A stretch of DNA of 14,282 nucleotides from Deltaproteobacteria bacterium. Its GTDB lineage: Bacteria > Desulfobacterota > Desulfarculia > Adiutricales > Adiutricaceae. The notes under the pieces were generated by a model. The model was not told the origin of the DNA. It worked only from the letters and a program-made list of their open reading frames with translations, and ran no database searches. Shown in pieces: positions 5,713 through 13,557 of the stretch. Position numbers and translations under genes: made by a program. Position 1 is the stretch's first letter; each line of letters begins with the position of its first letter. Location of the stretch: positions 1 to 14,282 of the forward strand of contig JAITQT010000277.1 in the NCBI GenBank assembly GCA_031288745.1, read 5' to 3'.

Positions 5713-7728
5713 ATGTCTGAAGCTAACTCCAAACTGGCCGTACCGGAAGACGTTACGGTCGATAAAGCGACTATAAAAATGCTTCATTTGGCTCAATCCA
5801 AAGGGATCGAGACGATCTTTGATCGGGCCGTCAAAATGAAGCAGTGTAACATTGGTACCGAGGGTATCTGTTGTAAAGTATGTTCTCAAGGTCCCTGTCG
5901 TTTGCCATTAACCAAGGGCATTAAGGACGGCTCTGAGCCTGACACGCGCATTGGTCTATGCGGGGCTACACCTGAGACCATCGTGGCCCGTAACCTTATT
6001 AGGGCCATGGCTGCTGGTTGTGCCTCCCACTCCGATCACGGCCGCAGCGTGGCTGAAACCTTTTTGGCCATGGCTCGCCGCGAGGCCCATGACTACACTA
6101 TCAAAGATGAAATCAAGCTGCGCGAAGTGGCCGGATTTTTTGACGTTCCAGTGACCGAAGAAAAAGACGGTGTCCAGGTCCCTAGAGATAAGTGGGCTAT
6201 TGCCGTTGAAGTGGGCGAAACGGCTCTTGGTCAGTGGGGTCAGCAGCAAGGCGAGATGATCTATCTTAAACGGGCCCCCCAGGCTACTCAAGATCGTTGG
6301 GCCAAGCAAGGCGTAAAACCCCGTGGTATTGACCGCGAGGTGGTCGAGATCATGCACCGTACCCATATGGGCGTTGATCAAGATTATAAGAACCTTTTAA
6401 AGCAAGGCGCTCGCTGTTCTTTAGGTAACGGCTGGGGCGGCTCGATGATGGCTACCGACCTTCAGGACATCATGTTCGGTACCCCATATCCTAACACTGG
6501 CCGCATTAACCTAGGCGTTCTAGATAAAAACAAGATCAATATTATTGTTCATGGTCACGATCCCTTGGTCTCTGAGATGATCGTGTGTGCGGTTAATCTT
6601 CCAGAGATGCAAGAGTACGCCCGCAGCAAGGGTGCCCATGGCTACGTGGTGGCCGGCATGTGCTGTACTGCTAACGAGATTTTGGTTCGTCATGGTATGC
6701 CTATTGCCGGCGATTATCTCCAGCAAGAGCTGGCGGTTGTCACCGGAGCGGTGGAAGCCATGGTAGTTGACGTTCAGTGCGTTATGGAGAACCTAGCCAA
6801 CGTTTCATCTTGCTATCACACTAAATTTATCACCACCATGCCCATCGCCAAGTGCGCCTCGGGCAAAAACACTATCCACGTTAACTTCGAAGAACATGCG
6901 GCTCTGGAAAAGGCCAAAGAGATTATTAAAATCGCGGCCGATAACTTCCCCAACCGCGGCGAAGTGAACATCCCCACCGATACTAACAGAATGGTGGTTG
7001 GTTTTTCAACTGAAGCCATTAAATATCACCTGGGCGGAACTTTTAGGGGCTCTTTCGTGCCCTTGAATGACAACATCATCAACGGTCGCATCCGTGGTGT
7101 GGTAGGCGTGGTCGGCTGCAACAACGCCCGCATGGAGCACGACGAGGTTCACCTGGCACTCATTAAAGAGTTGATTAAAAACGACGTTATCGTTTTGACC
7201 ACCGGTTGCTCGGCCATGGCCTGTGGGAAGGCCGGATTATTGACACCCGAATCGGCCGCCGTGTACGCGGGCCCAGGTCTTGCCGAAGTTTGCGAGACAG
7301 TAGGTATTCCCCCAGTCTTACATATGGGCTCATGCCTTGATAACTCCCGTATCCTGACCGCAGCTACCGAAGTGGTTAAGGCCGGCGGGCTAGGTAAAGA
7401 GCTAGCTGATCTACCAGCAGCTGGTGCTGCGCCCGGTTGGATGAGCGAGAAGGCCATTGGTATTGGTCAATATTTCGTAACCTCCGGTGTTTATGTCATG
7501 TTGGGCGTTTCGTTGCCAATTAACGGCTCGCCGATCGTCAAAAAACACCTTGAAGTAGACATGGAAGAACTTTATGGCGGCAAGTGGGACTACGAACCAG
7601 ATCCCGTTTTGGCCGCTCAAAAGATCTTGGCTCACATCGATCTTAAGCGCAAGGCCTTGGGCATAGATAAAGCCCGCGAACGCGTCTTGATGGATATGGC
7701 CGATCGCCAGAAGATAGAAGCCGCCTAA
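5713..7728 (+). CDS. cooS/acsA: Carbon monoxide dehydrogenase catalytic subunit (CODH, CODH/ACS beta subunit)
   Basis: Reduces CO2 to CO at a Ni-Fe-S C-cluster and passes CO to AcsB; cytoplasmic homodimer core of the CODH/ACS complex. The 671-residue protein has the full ligand set. Cys45 and Cys53 match the D-cluster positions. Cys54, Cys57, Cys62 and Cys83 match the B-cluster (CCKVCSQGPC, then GLCGA). His106 and His109 lie in ASHSDHG. The C-cluster is represented by His282 (GHDP), Cys317 (GMCC), Cys356 (DVQC), Cys469 (VGCN), Cys499 (TTGCS) and Cys541 (GSCLDN); the 35- and 30-residue gaps (282 to 317, 469 to 499) equal those of R. rubrum CODH. Start at ATG with AAGGAG (5700-5705) 7 nt upstream. 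acsB follows after 88 nt with a hairpin in the gap, so the two are probably cotranscribed. Length and residues look normal for a functional enzyme. No CooC/AcsF Ni-insertion ATPase gene is adjacent. Confidence 0.97.
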   Translation: MSEANSKLAVPEDVTVDKATIKMLHLAQSKGIETIFDRAVKMKQCNIGTEGICCKVCSQGPCRLPLTKGIKDGSEPDTRIGLCGATPETIVARNLIRAMAAGCASHSDHGRSVAETFLAMARREAHDYTIKDEIKLREVAGFFDVPVTEEKDGVQVPRDKWAIAVEVGETALGQWGQQQGEMIYLKRAPQATQDRWAKQGVKPRGIDREVVEIMHRTHMGVDQDYKNLLKQGARCSLGNGWGGSMMATDLQDIMFGTPYPNTGRINLGVLDKNKINIIVHGHDPLVSEMIVCAVNLPEMQEYARSKGAHGYVVAGMCCTANEILVRHGMPIAGDYLQQELAVVTGAVEAMVVDVQCVMENLANVSSCYHTKFITTMPIAKCASGKNTIHVNFEEHAALEKAKEIIKIAADNFPNRGEVNIPTDTNRMVVGFSTEAIKYHLGGTFRGSFVPLNDNIINGRIRGVVGVVGCNNARMEHDEVHLALIKELIKNDVIVLTTGCSAMACGKAGLLTPESAAVYAGPGLAEVCETVGIPPVLHMGSCLDNSRILTAATEVVKAGGLGKELADLPAAGAAPGWMSEKAIGIGQYFVTSGVYVMLGVSLPINGSPIVKKHLEVDMEELYGGKWDYEPDPVLAAQKILAHIDLKRKALGIDKARERVLMDMADRQKIEAA

Positions 7729-7751
7729 TCTATTTTAAGTTTTGTTAATCT

Positions 7752-7776
7752 CCGGGAGAGCTTTTGTCTCTCCCGG
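7752..7776 (+). terminator. Hairpin between cooS and acsB
   Basis: CCGGGAGAG (7752-7760), loop CTTTTGT, CTCTCCCGG (7768-7776): a perfect 9-bp stem. It is not followed by a T-run, so full termination is doubtful. It may stabilise the cooS 3' end, guide RNA processing, or reduce readthrough into acsB. Confidence 0.6.
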
Positions 7777-7803
7777 TCTAAACGATCAATGTGATTTGAC
7801 ATT

Positions 7804-7819
7804 GGGAGGTATTTTCGTG
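7804..7819 (+). promoter_or_regulatory. Shine-Dalgarno site that sets a GTG start for acsB
   Basis: GGGAGGT (7804-7810) precedes GTG (7817-7819) by 6 nt. It decides the start against the upstream in-frame TTG at 7742. Confidence 0.8.
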
Positions 7820-10033
7820 TCAAAACTAGTCGCATTTGCCGCCATTCAAGGTGGTTATAACATAGTCCAGAAGGCCGAGGGTATTTACGCCCAGGCTCTG
7901 GAAAAATATGGCCCGGATCAAAAGCTGGAGTTCCCTAACACCGCTTATTATCTACCCCTCATCTACTCTCTTCTAGGGCTGCCTGTTAAGACTTTGGCCG
8001 ACGCTAAAAAGCCACTGGAAGTGTGCCGCAAGCTTTTGCCGCCCCACGTTAAAAGCCTTAACTATCTACCCTACCTCGGGCCCTTATTGGATGCTGGCAT
8101 GGCCGCCATTTTAGCTGAGGAAATTGTGGAGGCCATCCGCTACGTTGAGTCACCTGATTTTTACCTCGTTAGCGAGGAAGTTGATCTGGAAAAAGGTAAA
8201 ATCTGGTTAGGCGCAGCCGAAGATACAGTATTCCGCAAGCGCGGCGTCCAGTTCGTGGATGGTTCGGCCCCCGGCTTTGTGGCCATCGTCGGTGCGGCTC
8301 CCAGTCCAGAAGCAGCTAAAGAGCTGGCTTTAGAGTATCAGCGCCGTTCTATCTACGTCTTTATGTGCGCCAATCAAGGCGGCACTACTTTTTCCCAGCA
8401 GCTAGTGGACGCTGGGGTTGAGATTGGTTGGAACACTCGTCTCGTGCCTTTCGGTCCCGATATTTCGGCCGCTGTCTTCGCCCTTGGCTTTGCCAACAGG
8501 GCGGCCATGGCCTTCGGCGGGGTTAAGCCGGGCGATTATAAGAAGATGCTCCTTTACAATAAAGATCGTATCTTCGCCTTTATTAATGCCTTGGGCGAAG
8601 TTAACGCCGAATGGGCGGCCAATGCGGCCGGCTGCGTTAACTGGGGTTTCCCCACCTTGGCCGACACCGATATCCCCGAAATTTTACCCACGGGCGTTTG
8701 CACCTATGAGCACGTGGTGGCTAATGTGCCTATTGAGGAGATGGTTCAGCGGTCGGTGGAAGTTCGAGGCCTTAAGACTACCGTCGTTAACATTGATATC
8801 CCTGTGGCCTATGGTCCGGCCTTCGAGGGCGAACGTATCCGTAAAAATGATATGTTCGTCGAGTTTGGGGGCGGCTCTAAGACCCCCACTGTCGAGTGGG
8901 TCACTAGCGCCAATATGAATGAGGTTGAGGACGGGAAAGTCGAACTCTACGGTCCTGACATTGACACCGTTAAAGAAGGCGGCTCTATGCCCTTGGCCAT
9001 CAAGGTGGAAGTGGCTGGCCGCAAGTTCCAAGAGGATTTTGAGCCTATTTTAGAAAGGCAGATCCACCACCTGCTTAACTACGCTCAGGGGCTAATGCAT
9101 ACTGGTCAGCGCGACATTGGCATGCTGCGCATATCTAAGGAAGCTAAAGAAAAGGCCTTTACCTTAAAGCATCTAGGCGTTATCCTTCACGCTAAGCTCC
9201 ACCAAGACTTTGGGGCAGTCTTTGATAAACTCCAGGTCAAGATCTACACTGACGAAAAGCAGGCTGAGAAAATCCGTGAAGAAGCCCGTAACGTCTATGT
9301 AGTTAGAGATGCCCGCGTGGAGAACATGACCGACGAGGGCACGGAAACCTACTATAGCTGCACTCTCTGCCAGAGCTTTGCTCCTAACCACGTCTGCGTG
9401 GTTAGCCCCGAGCGGACTGGTTTGTGTGGTGCCTATAACTGGATGGACTGCAAGGCCAGTTACGAGATTAACCCTACTGGCCCCAACCAGCCTATTGAAA
9501 AGGGCGAGACCTTAGATCCGTTATTGGGCGTCTATAAGGGGGCTAATGAGTTTATCAATAAGGCCTCTAGGCAAGCGGTTAATAACGTCTGCTTCTATAG
9601 CCTAGTTAACGACCCCATGACCACTTGCGGTTGTTGCGAGTGCATCGCGGCTGTGCTACCGACCTGTAACGGCTTAATGACCGTTAACCGCGACTACACT
9701 GGAGAGACTCCTAGCGGCATGAAGTTCTCCACCTTAGCCGGCACCATGGGCGGCGGTAACCAGGCCCCTGGCTTTGTGGGTCATTCAAAGTATAACATCA
9801 TCCAGAGAAAATTCCTTTTGGGCGACGGCGGACTTAAGCGCTTGGTTTGGATGCCTAAGGCCCTCAAAGAGGAACTTAGGTCTAGGCTTGAGCAGCGAGG
9901 CCAGGAAATTGGCATTCCCGATCTTATCGATCGCATTGCTGACGAAACCGTGGGCGTGACTGAAGAGGAGATTATGCCCTTCCTCACGGAAAAGAAACAC
10001 CCGGCCTTAGAGATGGAAGGTATTTTTGGTTGA
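7817..10033 (+). CDS. acsB: Acetyl-CoA synthase catalytic subunit (CODH/ACS alpha subunit)
   Basis: Joins the methyl group from the corrinoid protein with CO and CoA to give acetyl-CoA at its A-cluster. The 738-residue protein is close to the 729 of Moorella AcsB. In the C-terminal domain Cys515, Cys518, Cys527 and Cys537 (SCTLCQSF, HVCVV, GLCGAYNW) form the Fe4S4 and proximal-Ni site. Cys604-Gly-Cys606 (TTCGCC) binds the distal Ni. Spacings of 3, 9, 10 and 67 are the same as in Moorella (506/509/518/528/595/597, quoted from memory). The N-terminal CO-channel domain and the middle domain are full length. The start is GTG 7817 with GGGAGGT (7804-7810) 6 nt upstream. A longer in-frame reading from TTG 7742 would translate through the intergenic hairpin and lacks an RBS. 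It follows cooS in a likely operon; a hairpin and repeat copy C separate it from acsC. Confidence 0.97.
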   Translation: MSKLVAFAAIQGGYNIVQKAEGIYAQALEKYGPDQKLEFPNTAYYLPLIYSLLGLPVKTLADAKKPLEVCRKLLPPHVKSLNYLPYLGPLLDAGMAAILAEEIVEAIRYVESPDFYLVSEEVDLEKGKIWLGAAEDTVFRKRGVQFVDGSAPGFVAIVGAAPSPEAAKELALEYQRRSIYVFMCANQGGTTFSQQLVDAGVEIGWNTRLVPFGPDISAAVFALGFANRAAMAFGGVKPGDYKKMLLYNKDRIFAFINALGEVNAEWAANAAGCVNWGFPTLADTDIPEILPTGVCTYEHVVANVPIEEMVQRSVEVRGLKTTVVNIDIPVAYGPAFEGERIRKNDMFVEFGGGSKTPTVEWVTSANMNEVEDGKVELYGPDIDTVKEGGSMPLAIKVEVAGRKFQEDFEPILERQIHHLLNYAQGLMHTGQRDIGMLRISKEAKEKAFTLKHLGVILHAKLHQDFGAVFDKLQVKIYTDEKQAEKIREEARNVYVVRDARVENMTDEGTETYYSCTLCQSFAPNHVCVVSPERTGLCGAYNWMDCKASYEINPTGPNQPIEKGETLDPLLGVYKGANEFINKASRQAVNNVCFYSLVNDPMTTCGCCECIAAVLPTCNGLMTVNRDYTGETPSGMKFSTLAGTMGGGNQAPGFVGHSKYNIIQRKFLLGDGGLKRLVWMPKALKEELRSRLEQRGQEIGIPDLIDRIADETVGVTEEEIMPFLTEKKHPALEMEGIFG

Positions 10034-10043
10034 TAACCTTTTC

Positions 10044-10080
10044 TCGCTCCGGTCGGCTGATTTTTGGCTGACCGGAGTGA
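10044..10080 (+). terminator. Hairpin after acsB
   Basis: The core stem CTCCGGTCGGC (10047-10057) pairs with GCTGACCGGAG (10067-10077), extendable to 14 bp with two wobbles in all. It starts 10 nt after the acsB stop. The T-run lies in the loop rather than after the stem, so it is an atypical terminator. Confidence 0.6.
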
Positions 10081-10097
10081 TTAGCCTTACAATAAAC

Positions 10098-10385
10098 GTA
10101 ACCGTTCACAAAGTCCTTTTTTCCCCACGTTGCGGCTGGCAGCGACTTTTGAGTTGTAATTAAGTTTTAGCAGACCCTTAAGATCTTAACATTAGTTCTT
10201 TTGAGGTTTCTACTTAGCTCTCTGCTCCAACCATATATTTTAACTTTGATTGAATGTTAAAATTACTAAGCTCCTATAGGGGGGCTACATTGCTGCGGGA
10301 TGTGTCGTCCCTTTCAATAGGCTTGGCACCGCAGCGTTCTCATTTGTGAACGGGCCCTTAAACGTTTACATTTTTGAACGGACAC
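10098..10385 (-). repeat. Large palindromic repeat, full copy C (288 bp, reverse)
   Basis: Reverse-oriented full copy between acsB and acsC. It runs from GTAACCGTTCACAAAG (10098) to GAACGGACAC (10385) and has the two-unit terminus, with two GTTCAC-type palindromes spaced about 28 bp apart. Read in reverse it shares AATGTAGC, CCTATAGGAGCTTAGTAA, AGGGACGACACAT and CTTAAGATCTTAA-type pieces with copies B and D. Both ends begin GT..CC(G)TTCACAAA, an imperfect terminal inverted repeat. No ORF and no clear target duplication. Confidence 0.88.
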
Positions 10386-10724
10386 AAAATATACATTGTC
10401 TTTTTATTTTGATTGATCGGTAAGCCCCGGTATGTTAAGTTAGGCCTTAACCAAAGGCCTAGAATCTAACTTGGTGACTTTCCGTTTAAGGCAAAATCCG
10501 AGGCTCGACGAATTGTTCGGTTTAAAAAAAATCGACGGAGGTAAAATTTGTCGTTGCTTGGCGATAAGACTACCGACGGCTTCAGCCGTTGCCCTAGGCG
10601 AGAGGTTGATAAATCGCCTTAAACAATAGCGACCGCTCCGCCTAAGGGCCTCCTTTTGGCGTGGACGAAAGTAAATCAGACTTGGCCGGGCCCCCGGCAA
10701 ACTTAAATTAGTTAGGAGTTTCAT
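10386..10724 (+). other. acsC upstream region with hairpins
   Basis: No gene is called. AGGCCTT (10442-10448) pairs with AAGGCCT (10454-10460) around AACCA, with outer pairing of AAGTTA and TAACTT. ACGGCT/AGCCGT lies near 10575-10590, and GCCGGG/CCGGC near 10684-10698, just before the acsC RBS. A short frame from TTG near 10549 has GGAGG a few bases upstream but ends after 24 codons. A reverse 101-codon frame overlaps the acsC start and is a shadow. The region may be a structured leader or a decayed sequence. Confidence 0.4.
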
Positions 10725-12062
10725 ATGGCTCTGACCGGAATTCAAATTTTTAAACTCTTGCCAGGCACAAACTGCAAAAAATGCGGAGTGCCAACCTGCT
10801 TGGCCTTTGCCATGAACCTGGCCTCTGGTAAGGCTGAGCTGGATTCTTGCCCAGACGTTAAGCCCGAATCTAGGGAAAAACTATCCGCCGCTTCCGCTCC
10901 GCCAATCCGTCCCGTGGCCATCGGCTATGGAGACACTGCCTTTAAGGTCGGCGGCGAGACGGTTCAGTATCGTCACGAAAAAACGTTCTACAACCCCAGC
11001 GTTTTGGCCGCTTTAATCGAGGACACTCTTAGCCCCGATGAAATCGCTGAGAAGGTTAAGCGCTATCAAAAGTTCCAGTACGCTCGCGTTGGGCTAAATC
11101 TGAGGCCCGAGTTGATTATGGTCAAAGGCGGACCTAATTTGGCCGCTGCGGCCAAGGCCGTTATTGACAACAGTGATTTTAGCGTGGCCCTCTATAGCGA
11201 AGATCCCTCTGCCTTAAAGGCCGCTGCAGCTGTTTTAGCTGGTAAGAATCCTTTAATTGGCCCAGCTACGGCAGCAAATATTAAAGACGTAGCTGCTGTA
11301 GCGGCGGAAGCTAAGGTTCCGGTCTGGCTTAAGGCTAAGGATATCGACGAAGTGGCCGTATTAACTAAAGCTCTCAACGAGGCTGGAGTTAAGGATTTGG
11401 TCATTGATAGTGGGGCCCGCACCCCCAAGGGCGTCTTGCAAGATAGTATCGCCATTCGTAGAGCGGCTTTAGTTGGTCAAAACCGCGATTATGGTTACGG
11501 GACCATTGCTTTCCCTTGCGAGATAACCCCTGATTTGGGCTTGCAAGTGGCTGTGGCCTCTTCTTTGGTTGCTAAATACGGCGGCATACTAGTGCTATCT
11601 GAGTTTGACGGCTCTCTGGTCTTCCCGCTACTACTAGCTAGACTAAACATCTTTACCGATCCACAGAGGCCCATGACCGTGGTGGAGGGTATTTACCCAA
11701 TCAATAACCCAACTGAGAATAGCCCTGTTTTAGTGACCACTAACTTCTCACTGACTTATTTTATTGTTTCCGGCGAAGTAGAGGGTTCTAGAGTTCCTAG
11801 CTGGCTCCTTATTAAGGATACGGAAGGGCTCTCGGTTATGACCGCCTGGTCGGCCGGTAAGTTTTCTGGAGACGACGTGGGCATGTTCGTGGGTAAAAAG
11901 AGCGGCATTGCTGAAAAGATAAAGCACAAATCAATTATAATCCCTGGATACGCAGCAGCGATCTTGGGCGATATGGAAGAAGAGCTTAGCGGCTGGAAGG
12001 TGCTTATCGGTCCGCGTGAGGCGGCTCATTTGCCTAAGTTTCTAAAAGAGTTTAAGGCCTAA
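10725..12062 (+). CDS. acsC: Corrinoid iron-sulfur protein large subunit (CODH/ACS gamma subunit)
   Basis: Binds the Fe4S4 cluster that keeps cobalt reduced and, with AcsD, the cobamide that carries the methyl group. The 445-residue protein starts MALTGIQIFKLLPGTNCKKC. Cys17, Cys20, Cys25 and Cys42 give the family's N-terminal cluster motif (NCKKCGVPTC, then LDSC). A TIM-barrel middle follows, including DLVIDSGARTP. The C-terminal cobamide-binding region includes EGIYPINNPTENSPVLVTTN, LTYFIVSGEVEGS and GKFSGDDVGMFVGKSG-like sequence. Length matches the usual 440-450. Start at ATG with AGGAG (10714-10718) 6 nt upstream. acsE follows after 120 nt, so the two probably form one transcript ending at the terminator at 13121. 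It is cut off from cooS-acsB by repeat copy C. The reactivator AcsV (RACo), often encoded near acsC, is not present. Confidence 0.96.
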   Translation: MALTGIQIFKLLPGTNCKKCGVPTCLAFAMNLASGKAELDSCPDVKPESREKLSAASAPPIRPVAIGYGDTAFKVGGETVQYRHEKTFYNPSVLAALIEDTLSPDEIAEKVKRYQKFQYARVGLNLRPELIMVKGGPNLAAAAKAVIDNSDFSVALYSEDPSALKAAAAVLAGKNPLIGPATAANIKDVAAVAAEAKVPVWLKAKDIDEVAVLTKALNEAGVKDLVIDSGARTPKGVLQDSIAIRRAALVGQNRDYGYGTIAFPCEITPDLGLQVAVASSLVAKYGGILVLSEFDGSLVFPLLLARLNIFTDPQRPMTVVEGIYPINNPTENSPVLVTTNFSLTYFIVSGEVEGSRVPSWLLIKDTEGLSVMTAWSAGKFSGDDVGMFVGKKSGIAEKIKHKSIIIPGYAAAILGDMEEELSGWKVLIGPREAAHLPKFLKEFKA

Positions 12063-12080
12063 GGGGACTTCTCTTTATTA

Positions 12081-12125
12081 TGACCTGGGCCGCTTTAAGG
12101 GCGGCCCTACGCAGCGACGAGGTCA
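12081..12125 (+). other. Nested hairpin between acsC and acsE
   Basis: GGGCCGC (12087-12093) pairs with GCGGCCC (12101-12107), enclosed by TGACCT (12081-12086) and AGGTCA (12120-12125). A second small stem CCCG/CGGG lies at 12139-12154. There is no T-run. These are likely RNA-stability or processing elements within the acsC-acsE transcript. Confidence 0.5.
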
Positions 12126-12182
12126 ATTTTAAGTTATGCCCGGAATCATTCGGGATTGTAAAATATCACACGGAGAATATTA

Positions 12183-13094
12183 ATGGCTGAAAAGTACATG
12201 GTCACGCTGGCTGAGAATCTTAACGTCATCAACAAAAAGATCGGCAAGGCTTTTAAAGAAAAGGATCCTGCCCCGGTCCGTCAGATGGCCGAAGAGCTAG
12301 CCAAAACCGAACCTGACTGGATCGATATTAACCTTGGACCGGCTAAAAAGAACGGGGCCGAGCTGATGCCTTGGGTGGTCAACATCGTTCAAGAGGTCAC
12401 CGACATCCCCGTGGTTCTCGATACTTCCAATATCGAAGCCATTGAGGCTGGGCTCAAAGTCTGCAAAAAGAGGACCCTAATCAATTCCATTATGTGTCGC
12501 CCCGAGCGGTACAACGCTATGCTGCCTTTGGTAGCCAATTACCCAGCCGACTGGGTGGGTCTGATGTGGGGGCCTAACGGCCTAGCTAGAGACGCTAACG
12601 AGAGGGCTGAGTTAACCACCGAGCTTTTAATGGCTGCCCAGGGCCTTGGGATTTCGGCTAAGACCTGCTGGATTGACCCAATTATTACTCCCGTCAACAT
12701 CCAGCAAGATCAGCTGATGCACAACCTCGAATTTTTCGAGATGCTGCCTGATATCGTGGGGGCCATCGAGGAGGGAGCTACAGTTAAGTCCACTAACGGA
12801 CTATCTAATATTTCTAATGGCAACCCAGATCACCTCCGGCCTATCCTCAACCAGGTCTATATGTGTATGTTGGCCCGCAAGGGAATGTATAGCTGTATTG
12901 TCGACGCTTTTGACAAAACAATAATGGATCTGTGCGCTGGTAAATTACCTTGGTTCGCTGATCTTGTCTATGGCGTCATGGACGGTAAGGAATACGATTA
13001 CAGCTCTATGAAGAAGGAAGAGATCGACGTGGTTAAGACGGCCAAGGTCGTTTTAGGTCACTCTTTGTTTAGCGCCAGCTGGTTGGATATCTAA
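12183..13094 (+). CDS. acsE: Methyltetrahydrofolate:corrinoid iron-sulfur protein methyltransferase
   Basis: Transfers the methyl group of 5-methyl-H4folate to the cobamide of AcsC/AcsD, linking the methyl and carbonyl branches of the Wood-Ljungdahl pathway. The 303-residue product belongs to the pterin-binding (DHPS-like) TIM-barrel family. Visible motifs are DWIDINLGPAKK early, IPVVLDTSN, TLINSIMCRPER, and VKSTNGLSNISNG, which contains the conserved Asn near the substrate. It is about 40 residues longer than the 262 of Moorella AcsE as I recall it. The extra length is at the C-terminus (from about GKEYDYSS to ASWLDI), a form I associate with deltaproteobacterial homologues. Start ATG with CGGAG (12171-12175) 7 nt upstream. 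It is the last gene of the block, ending at a strong terminator. A related dihydropteroate synthase is the only realistic alternative; the acs context argues for AcsE. Confidence 0.94.
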   Translation: MAEKYMVTLAENLNVINKKIGKAFKEKDPAPVRQMAEELAKTEPDWIDINLGPAKKNGAELMPWVVNIVQEVTDIPVVLDTSNIEAIEAGLKVCKKRTLINSIMCRPERYNAMLPLVANYPADWVGLMWGPNGLARDANERAELTTELLMAAQGLGISAKTCWIDPIITPVNIQQDQLMHNLEFFEMLPDIVGAIEEGATVKSTNGLSNISNGNPDHLRPILNQVYMCMLARKGMYSCIVDAFDKTIMDLCAGKLPWFADLVYGVMDGKEYDYSSMKKEEIDVVKTAKVVLGHSLFSASWLDI

Positions 13095-13120
13095 AAGTCC
13101 CCTTTTTAAACTAAGCCAAA

Positions 13121-13147
13121 AACCCGGCCCTATGGTCGGGTTTTTTT
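13121..13147 (+). terminator. Rho-independent terminator after acsE
   Basis: AACCCGGCC (13121-13129), loop CTAT, GGTCGGGTT (13134-13142) with one wobble. The T-run at 13141-13147 overlaps the end of the stem. Textbook form, 26 nt after the acsE stop; the A-run on the left makes it likely bidirectional. Confidence 0.9.
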
Positions 13148-13179
13148 AGGCCAATAGCTACCTTATCTGTTTGGATTTA

Positions 13180-13467
13180 GTGTGTCAGTTCACAAATGTG
13201 AACGTTTAAGGGCCCGTTCATAAGAGAGAACGTTGCGGGGCCAAGCCTATTGAAAGGGACGACACATACCTTAACAATGTAGCCCCCTATAGGAGCTTAG
13301 TAATTTTAACGTTAATCTAAAGTTAAAATATATGGTTGGAGCAGAGAGCTAAATAGAAACCTCAAAAGAACTAATGTTAAGATCTTAAGAGTATGATAAA
13401 ACTTAATTACAACTCGAAAGTCGCTAACAGCTGTAACGTGGGGAATAAAGACTTAGTTAATGGTTAC
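13180..13467 (+). repeat. Large palindromic repeat, full copy D (288 bp)
   Basis: Begins GTGTCAGTTCACAAATGTG, has the two-unit terminus (second unit GTTCATAAGAGAGAAC), and ends TTAGTTAATGGTTAC. It is 288 bp like copy C and collinear with copy B. It keeps the internal complementary pair ATTTTAAC/GTTAAAAT type and the palindrome TTAAGATCTTAA. No target duplication is evident. It lies 33 nt after the acsE terminator and about 90 bp before the group II intron. Confidence 0.88.
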
Positions 13468-13557
13468 AATGTAGCTAACTAAGAAGAAGAAATTTATTAT
13501 TTTTATATTTTTTTAAGATATATAAATCTTAAAGCACTTTATATAACAATATAAATT

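Noticed and set aside
5956..6381. 141-codon reverse frame inside cooS
   Set aside because: Lies wholly within the clearly coding cooS frame, has no RBS or family motif, and is explained by codon composition of the other strand.
7742..7816. N-terminal extension of AcsB from TTG 7742
   Set aside because: Would translate the intergenic hairpin, lacks an RBS and departs from family length; GTG 7817 has a strong RBS.
8418..8918. 166-codon forward frame inside acsB
   Set aside because: Out-of-frame shadow of acsB, with no RBS and a Pro/Leu/Ser-rich composition typical of shadows.
10549..10623. 24-codon frame from TTG with GGAGG upstream
   Set aside because: Very short, non-ATG start, no terminator of its own and no recognisable product; the GGAGG may be chance in a G-rich stretch.
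10440..10745. 101-codon reverse frame overlapping the acsC start
   Set aside because: Overlaps the well-supported acsC start and leader hairpins, and has no family resemblance.
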